From Penelope pileata (taxonomy: Eukaryota; Chordata; Aves; Galliformes; Cracidae): a stretch of 64,000 nucleotides of DNA. A program made the position numbers and the translations under genes. Positions 1 through 14,793 of the stretch are shown here, in pieces (within the stretch, counting starts at the first letter, position 1; each line of letters begins with the position of its first letter). The stretch is taken from contig WBMW01005039.1 in NCBI GenBank assembly GCA_013396635.1, positions 186,001-250,000 of the forward strand, read 5' to 3'. The notes under the pieces were generated by a model. It was given only the letters and a program-made list of their open reading frames with translations. It did not search any database and was not told where the DNA came from.

Positions 1-3000
1 GAAAGTATTAGCTCAAGTGATCGAACAGATCAGCCAAGAGGTCCCTTCTTTCTTTGATAATGAATTGGAAAGATTTTCTCTTGAGTACATAACAGTTTTG
101 GCTTTTGAGCAGAAGTAGACAGCTCTGTCCTAACTGATCTACCTATTCCAGTAAAGAAATGCAACATCATTTGCCAGTAGCTGTCTGAAGATCACTGTCT
201 GAAGCTGACCTGCATTCTTTGACTGTTTTAATATAAAGACGACTTCTGTATTTTTGCCAGAGTGAGCATCTTACTGGAACCAGAATCAAAGCAGAAACTA
301 GAAACAGGTGCATATTTGGCTTTATTCAGGTCTTCCTGTCTGCATACTCTAGAGCTGATCAAGATGACTTCATCCAAGGCACTCCCTCAGCTGGCCTAAA
401 CTGACAAACTGTCCCTGTGTGCTGCATCCCTAAATCACAGCAATATCTGACAAGGCTGCAAAGTCACTTCTTATGCTTTGCTAGCAACTGAATTATTGCT
501 GTCCTCCTCTGCATAAGGTGTAGTACTAATTCTTATTAGCAGATCCAAAGAACCATCACATGGTGAATCACCTGATGAATTACTCAAGTGTTTGATTCTC
601 TGCAGATGGCCTCATTTCCTACTGCAGCTCCCTACAAGCTGCTCTATTGCCTTCTCTTTGCGGCTGGCACAGTGCTGTAAGCCGAAGTGTAAGTCTTGGT
701 ATTCCAAAACAGAGAGAAACATCAGTAACTGGATAAACATTGCATTTCATCCTTGAGATGATGTCTACAGCAGTTTGTGCCACACACCATCTCTCAGACA
801 CTATTGAAATATTTGCTATGTAAAGATAAACCAAACATACAGAGCACGTTACAAAATTTTGTGGTCCCAGACCATCCAAGTTCAAACATGATTCACTTAC
901 AACCAGTCATGCAAAGCCCAGTTGGAATCCAAGAAGAAAACCTAGGTCCACTATTCTGAGGGCGGCTATGAAAAGCAGTGTTATAGAAACTGTGCCATCT
1001 CCATTATCTTGCTCAGGTTTAAACCAGCAGGTTTACGTATAAATGTTCTTTCCCATCCACCCTCAAGCGTGCACATTCAACCACCACTTCTCATTCAACA
1101 CAGAAATAAATGGACCAGGTTCTCTCACACAGAAAAAATGACCAACATCCAGCAGCATTAGGAGGCTCTCACTATTTTCCACATGCCAGCACAAGAGGGG
1201 TGCAACATCTTTGACATGCTGGCTCATATCTGCTGCTAGAATTAATTCAGAATTTACCAATATTGACCTAATAAAAAGGCACAGTTTCTTCCACTGCCCT
1301 TTTCAGTGCAGAATCACAGAATCCCCCCACCACTATCATATTACAAGGCAGTAGAAACGAGGAAATTTATTTTCAGCATAACATTTTTCAGAGGAAAGAA
1401 CAGCCAGAGAGCAGCAGAAAAAGTCAACAAGAACTACACCAAGGAGACCCCAACCATGCTGATTTGTAATTTATGGCATATCTATTGAAACTCATGAGAA
1501 GCATCTTAGATGAGAGCAGCTGAATGACTATGGATCTCAAGAAGTATCTACTTAGAGTCCCTATAGAGCTGTTTCCCCACTGGTTCTATAGCAGATATAC
1601 CTGACAGCAGCTCAATTTTTCCTGCAACCACATAGACTGAAATGAATATTTATACTCTAATTACAGCATGCCATGTAGCCTTGAAGTGACTTCTCTCAAG
1701 CAACACTGACAAACACATGGAAGTGAATGTCAAAAGGGCACGTGGCTTATAAGGAGCTTCTGCTTAAACATGCAATACAACAAAGAGACATCAACCCCTG
1801 TTCTAACGAGTTCCAAAATTACATCCAGGACCCACTAACATCATTATGATAAACAGTAATCTTAATAGCAGGATTGCTGTTAGCAGGGTTGATTCGGAAA
1901 TGTCTCCTGATAATCCAGTTTCTCTGACAGTGCAGACATCTTCCACCTGAAGCTGTGTCCCAGTGCTGCCTCAACAGCTTGGCAGCATGCTTCCCATCAG
2001 AGATTACGTTCCTCTCCATCCATTTGAGCTGCTCCTACGAACAACCCTTCAACTGTTCCAATAAAAATGAGCCTGCTTACCTTCATTTGTTTCATTTTTC
2101 ATTAACCTAGCTCACTCTGTTTCCTCACCCATTTAAACACAATCCGTTCAGACAGAAGATCAGTGTAGGCAGCTGCTCTACACCTGTCAAAGCTGTCAAT
2201 GCAGAGGTTGCACCCCTGACACAGGGCTGGCATGTCTTGCAACATGCATCTTTGCAACTAACCAAAATTCAGACTTTTTTTAATAAAGCAAGATTGTTCC
2301 ATATAAGTTGATTCATGTCCATGGGAGAACCTCTGTCTTATTTTTATCCACTTTTATTTTTTTCCTGAATTCCACTATGCCAAAGTGGTTACATATCTCC
2401 AGATCTCTGTAAACACTGCTTGGGGGCCTCAGTTGTCCTCTTTGAACCCATTTCAAGCCACGGGAAGCACCACTGTTAGGTCTGTCCATTGTCTTTGTCC
2501 AGAAGTTCTGCTGTTAATCAACCCTCCTTTCCCAGATAAGAAAAAGCTTGTTAGCAGCAGTGCGGCAGAGCAGCTTGTTTTGCTTTTTCTATAAGGCTGC
2601 ATTCAGACAGGTTGGACAGTTGTCTAGTTTTGCTTCACCCTTTCCTCTGACAGATACTTTAATACACATCACCTCAAAACTGACAGCCCTTCCCCAAGGT
2701 GTAGCACACACAGCCATGCTGCAGCCCTTATAAGCGGATTTCTCTCCACCCCAATTTTTACATATGCTGCCCTCCAGCTCTTTATCACAGCATGTCCTTT
2801 CCCTAAGCCCACACCTTGGACACAAACCACAAGACAGGGATAAGTGCAGGTGGCATCCTGCCAGTGACAATCTCTACTATGAGAAGCTTTTTATGAATCT
2901 TGCCCACTCTTCCCCTTTCCTCCCTCCATCACTTCCTCTCCCACATTTGCTCCAGTTGATAGATCCTCAGGAAACCTTTCACCTCGCATGGCCTAATCCT

Positions 3001-6000
3001 GTCTGGGTTTTGCCCTGTAGCACAGCTACTCTCTCCAGAAGTATATTGCACGAAGATGTAATTAATCTCTCCCTATTAGACAAGGAATAGCAGTAATTAG
3101 TAGGAGCATCAGTTATAAGCAAAGTGCTAATGCTTGCCTATAAGTGCATTTTACATTTAGAAATGTAAGATAGACATTATTATTTCATAGAAGTTTAATT
3201 GTTTTCTCCTGCTTCAGCAGGTGTCAGTACCACAGTTCTGGCAAAAGGCCACAGGCATGTATTTTTATAAAAGGCAGAAAGAGTAGCATTACAGATGCAG
3301 CAAGGGGAGGACGGTATGGGCTGGGAGAAGTCAGAAGCAGTGAAAGGTCGAAAGATCCAGATTAATAACTGCAAATGCATCAACTAGCTACAATAACTGT
3401 CAAAAATGCATCAGAATAAAATGATACAACACGACTGATAGAAGACGATGAAATGAAGAGACACTTCAGTAAACAACAATGAACTTTGATTGAGGCTTTC
3501 TGGCTATTTAAAGATGGTGAAATAAATGTTGTGGAAGAGGGCTGTTAGAAATCAGGGAGGTCAGTTTGTTCACAGAGGATTTCCATTCCACAGGATTATT
3601 CTAATTTAGAAGGAAGTACAACTGAGACTGCTGCTACACTCCTGGTTGCAACGTCCCAACTCAAAGACTGTTGAGGCTAATGGCCCTCATGCTGTTATAA
3701 CAAGCTTTAAACTCACAGCTTCCAGGAAAAAAGTGATGAATTTGGAGAAAATGAGCTTCAGCACAGAGCAGAACCCAGGTCCATGCAGTTCCTACAAACA
3801 CGTCTTCAGCCCAGCTCACCCTGCGTGTGTGGGCCTACACGGGGCTGCCCAAGCCAGGCTGCATCGAGCTGCAAGGCCTCAAATGAGAGGAAGCAGGATT
3901 CAAAAGCAGCTGCAGAAAAGGAACTACAAACAGAAAGGTGTCTGGCTTCAATTCTCCATTCCTAATCCCATCTGTCGTACTACAAAAATCCCAGATGAGT
4001 CAGCAGCCCCAGAAGGATACATTTCACATGTTAAAACACAATGAATGTGCCCACATGCGGGCATAGGAAGAGAGCTCGTACCATGACTGATTTAGACTCA
4101 GGGGACTGCTATGGTTTATGAAGTAATCCTGTAACTTGTGCTTCACCTCCTGTTTCAGTAAACTCATATATCAAAACATAACTCTTTACAGCTGCACTGG
4201 AAACAGGGAAAATGTGATCCCTTACCTGGTTCCCTGCTGCAAGAAGGAGCAGGAAAGGAGGCTGCAAAGCTTTGTGAACTCAGCCAACAGCACACTGATT
4301 TTGCTCTACTCGCAAATTCTCTCCACCTCTGGCCTCACTTGCTGATAAAACTGAGCTTCTACACACAGAGAAATCCCAAATATTGACAGCTTGTAAAAGG
4401 TTAAGTACTGAGGATTACTATGCAATATTATATTTCATGGCTTAATTTGTTTTTCAGAGCAACCTGTATTTCACTAACAGAGTAGAAGGAATCCAGTATT
4501 CAGAGAAAGCTTCCAAAACACAGCTAGGGTTGGAAGCACAGCAGAAGACTTTGGGAACAATTGCTATTTGCAAATGTGAGGCATCTGCCAAATACTTTAA
4601 AAAATAAATTTAAAAGCCACCCCACATCTATATATGGAAATATATAATCAACAGAATTCCTGAAATGCACAACGTTATGCACCATTGGTATGAAGTTCAT
4701 TCTGTGCTTCAGGAATATGCAAAAATCAACCAAGGTATCCAGGGGGAAAAAAGTTTATCTTCTATTTTGATCAGCTTCTCAATTCAGTTTACTGGTTGTG
4801 TAAGCACACAGAACGTAGTAGTGTATGGATAGGACTGAAAGTCTGAGGACATCGAGACCACTTATTTCAGCATCAGTGTTGACCTATAGCCTGTCATTGC
4901 AAACATTTATTTTTCTTCCACAGCATTCACAGCAGTGTTTCATGATTTTCCCACATTTAGACTCTTATCACCAAATGAAAACATCTAATTTCCAGAAGTA
5001 AAATCCTTTAAAATGGATTTTACTAAGCTGACTATTTAATACGTCTACTTCAGGTTTTTAATTATATTGAACATTTTCTGCCTTCACAATTCACTGAAAG
5101 CACATACCATTCACGCCTGCATAGCTGACAGACATTCCCAGTCTGGTCAGCTCATTACATCCTCAGGCACAGCTGAGTTATCCGTGATTGTCCAGAGGGA
5201 GTGGATGTTTTGCAGCAACAGACCTTATTCTTTTGGAACTGAGTGCTTTAGAAATTTTGCGCCAGTTTGACAAATAAATTATAAAGTGCCTCACCAGTTT
5301 CAGCAAAGTACTTCTGATTTGCATTTGTGTAGCTAAAAATAGAATTCAGGGGAAAAGTCTAAAACAGGCCCAGCTTGATTCAGTTCCCTGTTTATTCCCA
5401 GTGCTAAGTGAATCAGCTAATGAAAAGCTTATGGGAGAGCTAGCGTCATTGGTCTTTCTTGAAAGTCCACTTGGAGACGGATGCAAGCATTTGAACTCTG
5501 GTCTTCCCTTCTTGAGTCAGTTTTAGACATAAAAAAATCCCAGACACTACAGGATCGACTGGGCTCATGCTGACGCAGCGTCCCAGGAGCTATCAGACCC
5601 GCTCGGGTTTCCTTGATCAGCAGTAGTGTTGGGTTTCCATCCTGCTGCTCAGCTTCATTTTGGCTCATGCCTACTCTGCACAAGCTGTGCATTTCGTTTT
5701 CCACATTTCTGGGCATTTTACATAAATCTCACACTATTCACATTTGCAGGCTTCTTTTGGAGGACACTCCAGAAACCAGTTATCTGAGTACAACACTAAT
5801 TCCGAGGCTAACTGCAGTCTTTAGTTCACTGTAATAAGAACTGAGATGATACCAACTGTTAATGAATTAGTGACACATGCTCACAATTATCTTGAAGCAG
5901 AAATCCTCTTTACGCCCACTGCTTACAACAGAGAAAAATACTCTGTTTAGCCCTTAGCAACTCCTAACTCAAACAAAAGACATTTCTTCTTACAGATAGA

Positions 6001-9000
6001 AAAGATGAACGAATCTGAGGAAACAAACCATAGACTCTGAGCAATTTCTGTGTTGAACTTGAATCTAAGCAACAAAGAATGAGAGCAACATTATTCAGTA
6101 GATCACCACCTCATCTATATTACAAAGCCCATTAATTTCATAAATTAGAGCTTGAATATTACTATACCTGATGAATACCTTAAAACGTGTTGTGTTTGTC
6201 TAAATTGGACTGTAGGCAGTGGAATAGGATCAATCTTATGTAGATGGTTCCTCTACTTTCTGTCTTGTGAGACAAGGAAAGAGCGCAGCACTGAGAGCAA
6301 TCCTGCCTTTGTTCCATCTCCATGTCTCTCAAGCTGGAATTTTTCATAACTCAAACATGCTCATTCACCACCCATTTCTTGTTATATCACCACCACAAAA
6401 CTGGGCAGCTGTAGCTATGCCTCTTCCCCTGCTTGCTGTTGTGAGAGCCTCTGCATGCAACCAGCTCATCTCATGCTTATTAGCTCTCCCAGGCACAGGT
6501 CATTTCCATAGTGTATTTTTACAGTTTCTATCACAATAAGGTCTTGATTCAGGAGTACAGCTAGGAACATCAGTAATGCACATGCATTAATATGCTGCAT
6601 TACAAAAATCCAATCACATATCCAAAGAGATTGTGTTTAGTAATCCTAATATGACTATGCAGAAAAATATTTATAATGAGGGATAGGGAGGATGAGGGCC
6701 ATAGAGTGCAACAATAATGACATAAACCAGAGAGAACTGCTACATGAATAGGAAACAAAAAGATTAAGGAGGCTCTGACAGGACAACTATTAAAGACAAA
6801 ATACGCTATAAAGCAGTGAAGAGCCTACAGACACTAGACCAAAACGTCTAAGCTTCTTGTTCTTGTGCTATGAAATAGGAGAACAATCAGGAAGAGTGAA
6901 AGGCCAGCAGTTTAAACCTAAAAATAAAATCTCAGCTAATCCACTGGCCACACACCAGAGGCTAAGATTTAAGCAGGTTTCAATAGACCATGGGACAGTG
7001 ATATCAGCTTACATGAACAGTTAGGTTTCAGTGGAAAAAAAACAAGACTGAAATGATTGCAAGTCCCTATTTCCCTTGCAGGGGATCATTAACTCCGTCT
7101 CAAGCCACCCATTTCGTTCTTACCTGCAGCAAGTTTCTTGTTGCTCCCTCTGAAGAAAAAGTCTCCAGTGCCAAGCAGTTGGGCTGAGGTCTGATCCAGC
7201 CCATGAGCCGAATGCCTCCAGCCCAGAGAACCCACAACCTTTTGATCCAAACTGGGATTACGCATAATCCCCTGACTGAGAAAACCCCTTCACTACTGGT
7301 ACTGCTGAGAGCACAGTGTGCTGCACACAGACGAGCATCCCCAGCATCCTCTCTGGGATCCTGAGGGCTCCCCTGGTGGAATGGGCTGAGGGTGCTGCAG
7401 GAGCACCTGAAGTGCCCCTTCTCACCAGTCCTCTGCCTTGCATCCCACCATCACCCACTACCCACACCAAGTTGAAACAGGAAGCAAACAAAGGCAGAGA
7501 GAGTGCAAAGGAAAACCTCTAGAACTATCACCTCCAGACAAAAGTCTCTTCAATTCTCTGATTCCCATCTGTTAGCTTGCATGTGCATTGGATTCCCAAA
7601 ATGAAGCAGCAGCAAGAGCTGCACATGTTCAGAATTATTTTAGCTGGACGTTTCCTCTGGCGAGAGCCCAGAGAGCTTTGATTTTTCCAGTTCTTGGAAC
7701 AACTATCCATCATCCCACTGCCCAAACTACGCCCAGTCTGCCTGCAAACCCAGCCAGCCACAGCACGAGGTCCTGCTTCGCTTTCTCCCATTGCTCAGTG
7801 TTTTGCCTAGGATGCTCTTCTGCTGAGAAAGTGCTTCCAGTTGACATGGCTTGGCCCAGTGGGGTGACATAACCTCCATCCTACTCCCAGAAACATACTT
7901 TAAAAACTATCAGTCTCCTGCACAAGATCCACTAAGCCAAAGCTTCGCTGCGTGAATTCCCATTCCTAGGACCAGAATACTGAAGTTTCTACAGCTTACA
8001 TTTGCTACAACCCTCCCTTCTGATCCATGGCGTTGTCTTGCTGCAGCTCTTCTTTCACTGTGCTTTAAAACTGAAACCACTAAAATCAATATAATCAGTT
8101 TTGCAAAGCAAGTCAGAACTACCACATTTTCTTTCAGTATCTTCAATTGCAATTTCCTGATTGTTGCCTCATCAGAAGAGTTTGTTACTACAGTGTATAT
8201 TGACTGAGAATACATTTGCCTTTATTAGAAAAAAGGAGATAGATGATTTTAGCTAAGACTGCAACATAGAGCAGAGGACTAAGGCTCACCCTTTGGACAG
8301 ACAGAAGCATTTCTTACAGCTACCTGAGTCTGTGCAGAAAGCTCAAAGGTGGCTGCAAGTTTTTATGAATGGAAAGCTCTTCCTCTCCCCAGGAACAATG
8401 AACACTTCAAATACTCAATTTAAAACAGTAGTGGGATGGTTTTGTAGGCTTTAAAAAAAGTGCTTACCCAAATGTTTGCTATTGCTTTCTCATGTTCGTG
8501 CAAGGAAGAATCAAGCAATAGCTCTTAACTGATATCTGTTCTGTAACTAGACACATTTGATTACACATTCTGTTGGTGCTGTTAAGGCATAGAATTTTCT
8601 CTTTCTGAAAAGAAAAATGCACTTCAGAAACGGAATACAAAGACTATGAAGACAAACCACCCATATTTTTGGTTTTATCGCTAGAAAACAGATTGCACAT
8701 CTTGCAGTCTACAAAAACATCAGCCCAGACCACTGCAGAACCTTCTCAGCAGAGAGGATCCCCCCGATTCTCCCAGGAGCAGACTGGGGGTAAGAAGTTG
8801 CGCTACCATGGTCCCTGCTGCTTCCCTTCCCCGGGGACTTTTCCTCTCCCAATACCTGCAGCAAGACAGAGGAAGACGCATGCACAGTGAAACACCAACC
8901 ATGTCAGCTGCCAAAACAGGGTAATTAAACAGGGCTCATTTACAGGAACAAAGTCAAGGAGCGGAGCTGGGAAGCAGTTGGGTGCATCTGAACCAGATGA

Positions 9001-10408
9001 AAGAGGAAAACTTCAAAGCAGCCCGGCACTGGGTCCGTGTGTCAGGATGCTCACTGTGAGCTGGGACACAGCTGAATTGCTCATAGAGAAAAAGCTTGGG
9101 GATACCTAGAGAGCCATTGGGAGCCTCCTTGGATACACACCACAGATCAGGGCAGGCTGTCACGCATTCAGGTGTTCCCAGGTTTTGGGGAGCCAAGCCT
9201 AGCTAAAACTGTAACGCTGGGTCATGCATTGAGCACTAAGGAAAGTAGGATGGATTTCGGTCCTTATGTTCAACTTTGGTGTTATTGTCAGTGCTAGGGA
9301 CCTCAAAGACACAGAGTGATGCATGGAGTGCTGACCCCACCATGGCAATGAGCTGGGAAAGAAGATGCTTCTGCTGCTCCTGGAGATGGGGCCAACCTAC
9401 AGTTGCCTGTATCTGCTGTTGAGCCCTTCAGATCCTGAGATGCTCACAGCCTTCGTTTCTGCGGTCCTGTCATGCCCTAAAGGTCTTTCCTCAGGAAGCC
9501 AACAAACTAGATGAACTGCAGCTGCTTTGTTTGCTTTACATAGGCCTTACAGAATCTTAAACCCCATTGACCAACTACTCAAACAACAGGAAGGTCTGTA
9601 GCTTGCTTTGTTCTTGGGATTCTTGGGATTTGTGACTCTCACAGCTCAGCACAAACTCACCAAGACACAGCAAACAGTTACACAGAGTAACAGATTCCAG
9701 AAGAGCTGATTTAAGCTAAGATCTTTACAAAATTGACATAGCTGTACCAAGGTTTAAAGGAAGTGTGATGTTACAAAGTCCTTCCAGGTTTTGTAGCCTA
9801 GGCCTCTTGCACATTACAAACTCAGTAGGGATGCAGCCATGATGTCCTCCTCACACTGACTGACGTAGATAGTAAGGCAGTACTTCCGTGAAATGACACA
9901 AAAACAACTACGATATTCTTATCAGAAACTTGTGGTTTTCAGCAGCCTATTTTCCTGAGGATTCCCACTTGCACTTTGCAGGTGGCCAATAAATAACCCA
10001 GGCTTTCCTCAGCTCTAGGGACACCAGAGACCAGACCTCCGCTCAGCACAATTTTAACTCCTCCCCCCATCATTAATTCATTCTATTATGTCTTCCACTC
10101 ATTCTTAATCAGCATTTTGTCCTTGTACCTCAATGTCAATAATTCAATTAGCATAACAGTCAAGAACTAGGGCCTTTGTAGCATTATCTCCGTGCTCATG
10201 TGTAGAGAAAGAAGAAAACATAGGTCCTGCCCCAGTATTAAAATCAGACCCAACAGCAGGTGGGAAGACAGAGGAAAGAGATAATAAAAATAAAGCCACT
10301 CATAACTCTTCTCCAATCAGAAACAGCAATCACAGCTCACCACCTGCTCTTAACACTCTTTTTCAGTGAACCAAGGCATCAGAGCCATTTGCAGATGAAT
10401 ACTATTAG
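1..10408. other. Non-coding sequence, no gene recognised
   Basis: About 10 kb of AT-rich vertebrate-type sequence. Open frames are all short (the longest is 132 codons, at 3646-4044 on the plus strand), have no recognisable domain, and overlap frames on other strands without a pattern of flanking splice sites. I saw no tRNA, recognisable transposon or tandem array. Isolated AATAAA strings occur, as chance predicts in AT-rich DNA. It could be intron or intergenic DNA; the sequence alone does not say which. Confidence 0.6.
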
Positions 10409-10804
10409 TTGTTTAGTTTAGACAGCCAAAGTGATTACAGGTCTATAGAGATAACAATGCAAAGAGAGCAGAGCACACATGTGGATCAAGCAATCATGCA
10501 GTGGAAGCTAAATGCTTTGAGGGGTTTGCAGAAAGGAATTAGAATACATAAGAGATGGAAAAAATGGGAAAAAATACTTGAAGAATGGAAGGCTGACTGT
10601 CAGGCAAACCACAGAGTTTTATCTATGACAGACAAGACCAATGGAAACGGTGAAATAAACTTCCTCATGAGAACAGGGGAGAAAAAACTCCATACACTAG
10701 CATATAGATACGCCATTTATGCAGCAGCAGAAAGACCAAGAGGCCTCCAGTTTTGATGCTTTAAATGTGATATAACGTCTGGACATCTGTGCTATAGGAG
10801 ATGT
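10409..10804 (+). pseudogene. Possible degenerate retroelement gag-like remnant (very uncertain)
   Basis: A 115-codon A-rich open frame (10409-10756) encodes a lysine/arginine-rich stretch in its middle. In the same frame, directly after its stop codon (10754-10756), comes a cysteine/histidine cluster: Cys codons at 10757, 10766 and 10802 and a His codon at 10784, with Gly just before the His. This resembles a retroviral nucleocapsid zinc knuckle, but the spacing is C-X2-C-X5-H-X5-C rather than the canonical C-X2-C-X4-H-X4-C. A-rich coding sequence, a basic region and a following knuckle would suit a decayed retroelement gag end. No LTR, primer-binding site, protease or polymerase motif was recognised nearby. 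The next open frame (10803-11084) is in a different frame and looks like nothing known. Chance is a serious alternative. Confidence 0.18.
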
Positions 10805-13800
10805 GAGCATAATCCCGACATGTCAATCAAACCCCTATGATACAAAAAGCAAACCTGGCTCCTGTGCCCCTGCACACAAGGCTGAGGCTCTCCCTCATGT
10901 ATCACGTTTGAGAACAGACCTGACTCCTTTCAAGCCATTGAGTTTTTATTTTAATGATTGTTCTTCAGCACCAGAGAACCATATTGCTCAGCTAGCTTTC
11001 TTTAGAAGTGGTAACATAGAAACATTTCTGGAAACAATACAAAGTTCAAGGAGGCCTCTTTCCATTGCCTTCATTGGAAAATAGGTACCACATCACCTTG
11101 AAATTCATTTATTCATTCACAAGCACATTGCCAAGCTACTATTCATACACTGGGAAATACGACAAGTATGTCAAACAACTGTAACACTTCTTGTTTGCAG
11201 CAGTTAATAGCACATGAAGCATAACCCCAAATAAAAACTGTTTATGAGGTTTTCTGTCCTGTTCTTGTCAATCACCACATACCAGACTGCTGAGCCCTGT
11301 TGATTTGTTCTTGTTTTCCCTCGCATGTTTCCACTCTTTCAAGCTGCTTTCATAGATGCAGTAAATGTTGTTCTGAGTGTATCTCTTTACATTTTTCTTA
11401 TGATTTCGCAGAGACTTCACAAATGTAACAGCAGGTTACTTCTGGCATTCACATCCTTCTTCCTTCCTCTCTCCTCTAGCTTACACTGTCTTTTAAAGCA
11501 AAATTTTAAGATGTTCCTGGATATACTGTAATTTCTTCATAGCAACTTTTCTTCAGACAGATTTGGGTCCTTTTATCTATTGCTTCCTCAAAGTTATCAG
11601 TCAGTTTTAGATCTATCTGACCTTACATTTGGTATGAGATGACCTAAGGGTTTAACACTGAACTCTACGTTGTCCTCGCCTTTTCAACTGCTGGCATTGA
11701 TGAAGAGACAAAAATCAGTTATGGGTGTAATTGCAGACATAAAAACACCTTAAAAGGAGTTGTTGCCAGGATGCAGCCAGGATGTGGTCAGGGCACATGC
11801 AGAGGGGAATGGGAGCAGGATTTTTCTTGCTCCTGCTTTATATACAGCCTGCAGAGGAGGCATCCCCAAGGAGTTCTGCCTCATCTCTGCCCCACCACAG
11901 AAGTTATGCCACATCTTTTTCATTCATTTCACCCAGCATTTGAAAACCTTTCTACAGGGCCCTAGTATCCTTACACGACAGAAGGAGGATTCATCCTGTT
12001 GGCACATACAGGCCCAACACACACATCAGCTCTGAGCTTTGCATAAGTTGCTGAGCTTAAATACACAGGCTTTATTCCCCCCGGCTTTAAAGGGTGAGTA
12101 GCTTTTGTCTGAGCTCATCTGAAATTAATCAAGACGCAGGCATCACACGGACGTAATTCCTTCTACTTGAAGCCATCTGCAGAATGACATTATGAATGGC
12201 AAATTAGCTACTGATAAACCATCTAATTTGCATTCTAGGCTACTGCACACAAGGAATTGCTGGGTTGCAGGTAAAAGTCAGAACTTTTTTCTCATTTCTA
12301 AGATCAGCTCAAGTGAAATGCAAACAAACAACATCCAGTGAGGAAGTACAGAAGAGATCTGTGTAATATAAAGTAAGTTAGACCTGAATACAGAAGTAAT
12401 TTGAATACACAAACACTTCACAAAGCACATTTCAGTCATCAATAAACACTTAAATTAAGCGTGCATTAAGTCAAGCCTTTAAACTGGAGAAAAAAGAGCA
12501 AGTACTAATTGACTAATTGTAATGACATACACCAACAAAAGTATAGGCTTTCATCAGTGCAGCCCTTGTGACTCCTCCTGACAGCCAACAAGCCCAGATT
12601 TTCTGCCCCAAATTACTGCTGATTCCCTCTCCCACGAAGGTCTCTGAGAAGGAAATGCTCATCAGTGTGCAATGCTTTTACTGGCATGAGACGTGATGGG
12701 AAACAATCTGGCTGCTGGCATTTCATTTTAACTGGCTCCTCTAAATTCTATAAAATCCTTATTCCAGAATTACCACTTCTAGATGCCTTCATTGTAGATT
12801 TGCCATTGAGGTTTCCTTATCTTTATTAGGGAAGCACGAAACTAGCCTGCCACCAATCCAAAAGCAAAATTCACTGAGATTGTTATCCAAAGAACCCATT
12901 CTTTCCTTTATAAGCAATCTTTTCACGTGATATCATACGGTCCTTTTTGTTATTCCTTATATCAAGTATCCGTCATGCACTTTTTAATGAGTTGTTTCAT
13001 CCATATGGTAAGCGTGCGAGCAAACTCATTTTGTTAGTAGTGCAATGCATTTAGTTCATGTTATACATCCTTCAACATTATATTTAGCCATCTCCGTATC
13101 TGCACATCCTCCTCCATCCCACATCTCACTGCTGCCTTGCACAGACCGTTAATCTGTCCATAGACCTACAGATACTCCACACAGCAACCTCTAATATTTT
13201 AACTCACCAGCTATACCATGCAAGCATACAGCTACAAAACCAGACTTAACATTTTCCAAGCCTGTGCTTTCCCCTGCCTCGCAGAGGTGAGGTGGTGGTG
13301 GTTGACACTGTTCACAACAGTTAGTCATTCAGTGAAAGGAGACAGCTCTGTGTCACTCTAGGCACACATAGATTTCCTACTGCTGTGAACTCACTTGAAC
13401 ACTTAGAAGCCAGTGCTGATTTCATTACATTTATTTCAATAGTAATTCCATGTTAATCAATAGAATCATGTTAACAAGAGATGCGAATCTGCCTTCAAAT
13501 CTACACAGAGGAATATGAGTACAATACTTTAAAACATACAAAATATAGAAATTTATACTTAAAACCTAGCTACAGGTGTCACCAGCCCAGATCTGAGCTT
13601 CAACACTTCAGTACCCTGACGTGGCACAGCAAGGATATTTCAACATTTAAAAAAAAACAACAACAAAACAGTAATAAATAAAACCATACATGTTTGGAGT
13701 GTTGTAATTTCAGAACTTTTCAGTGTTTTGCCACTTAGGGACACTGTAACTTGAGTTTGTCCAGCCTCAAATTGTTAATGTAGGATGAGTGAGCCTCTTA

Positions 13801-14493
13801 GGAATTTATATCTGTTTACCCAAATCGAGCTGCAGGTCATGAGAGTCTGAATGGTTCTCTTGCCTTAATCAGGAAATATTTTCTTTGAGTTTCTCAGAAA
13901 GATTGACAGAGGCTCACCTCCAATCTGTCTGTCTGGGAAAATGCTCAGGAACCCACCCACATCCTGCCCAATAAGATGAGAACTCAGTGAGCAGCACAGA
14001 CTGGGATTAACTGTGTGGGTACAGGGGTGTGAGAGGAGATAAACAGCAAAAGCAATGGGTCAGTGGGTCTGAGAAGAGTTATGAATTCTTCTCTCCTCAC
14101 CAAAATAGTAGTTACAATTTGTGCCTTCTTTCTTCTTTTTCTCCTTCAAGATACCTTGTAAGTTGAAGATTTAGAAATTCTGATGCTTCCTATGGGCACT
14201 GAAACAACTCCGTAATGTGGTGAAGCAACGAGGCTCCCTGCAAGAGGGAGAATGGGCAAATCTCAAGGTCTGGGAATTGAAACCCCTTCACATGGTTATA
14301 AGAACAAGAAGGCCACCCCAATGGCATCCATTAGTCAGATGCATTTTTGCCATTTCAGATGTTAAGTGAGAGCAGACTCAGATACAAATCATGCAGAGAA
14401 CTGCCAAAAAAAATGTCTCGGGAATGCTGAACGATCTGTGCTATTTACAAAATGGCAGATACTCCAGCTTTCTACCGACTCATATAATTACTT
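10805..14493. other. Non-coding sequence, no gene recognised
   Basis: Unremarkable AT-rich sequence with short, unrelated open frames. There is a TATA-like string (TTTATATA) near 11840, but it has no supported transcript downstream. The stretch 12350-13080 is rich in TAAT-type motifs but has no feature I can name. Confidence 0.5.
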
Positions 14494-14508
14494 AAAAAAA
14501 AAAAAAAA
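14494..14508 (+). repeat. A15 mononucleotide run
   Basis: Fifteen consecutive A residues. No retroposed gene was recognised upstream, so this is treated as simple sequence rather than a poly(A) tail. Confidence 0.9.
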
Positions 14509-14793
14509 GTCTTGGCCTAATTTTACCGTTCTTTAGCCAAGAAATCCACTAGATGCTCCCCTCCTTCTCAGAGAGCCTGGTGACACAGGTCTACACAGAG
14601 AAGCTGACTAGATGCATCTTTTTGCTGCTTTTCCTCCCTCAAGAACCTACTCCCTGATTGTATTCCCAAGGTGGAGGGTGCTCTGGAGGGTGGAGATTTC
14701 GGGCACAAGATGAACTTGACCTGCTCTGCACTGGCCTTGCACCTCCTCACACAACCAAAGGTCCCAACAAGGAGTGATTCACAGCTGTCCTCA

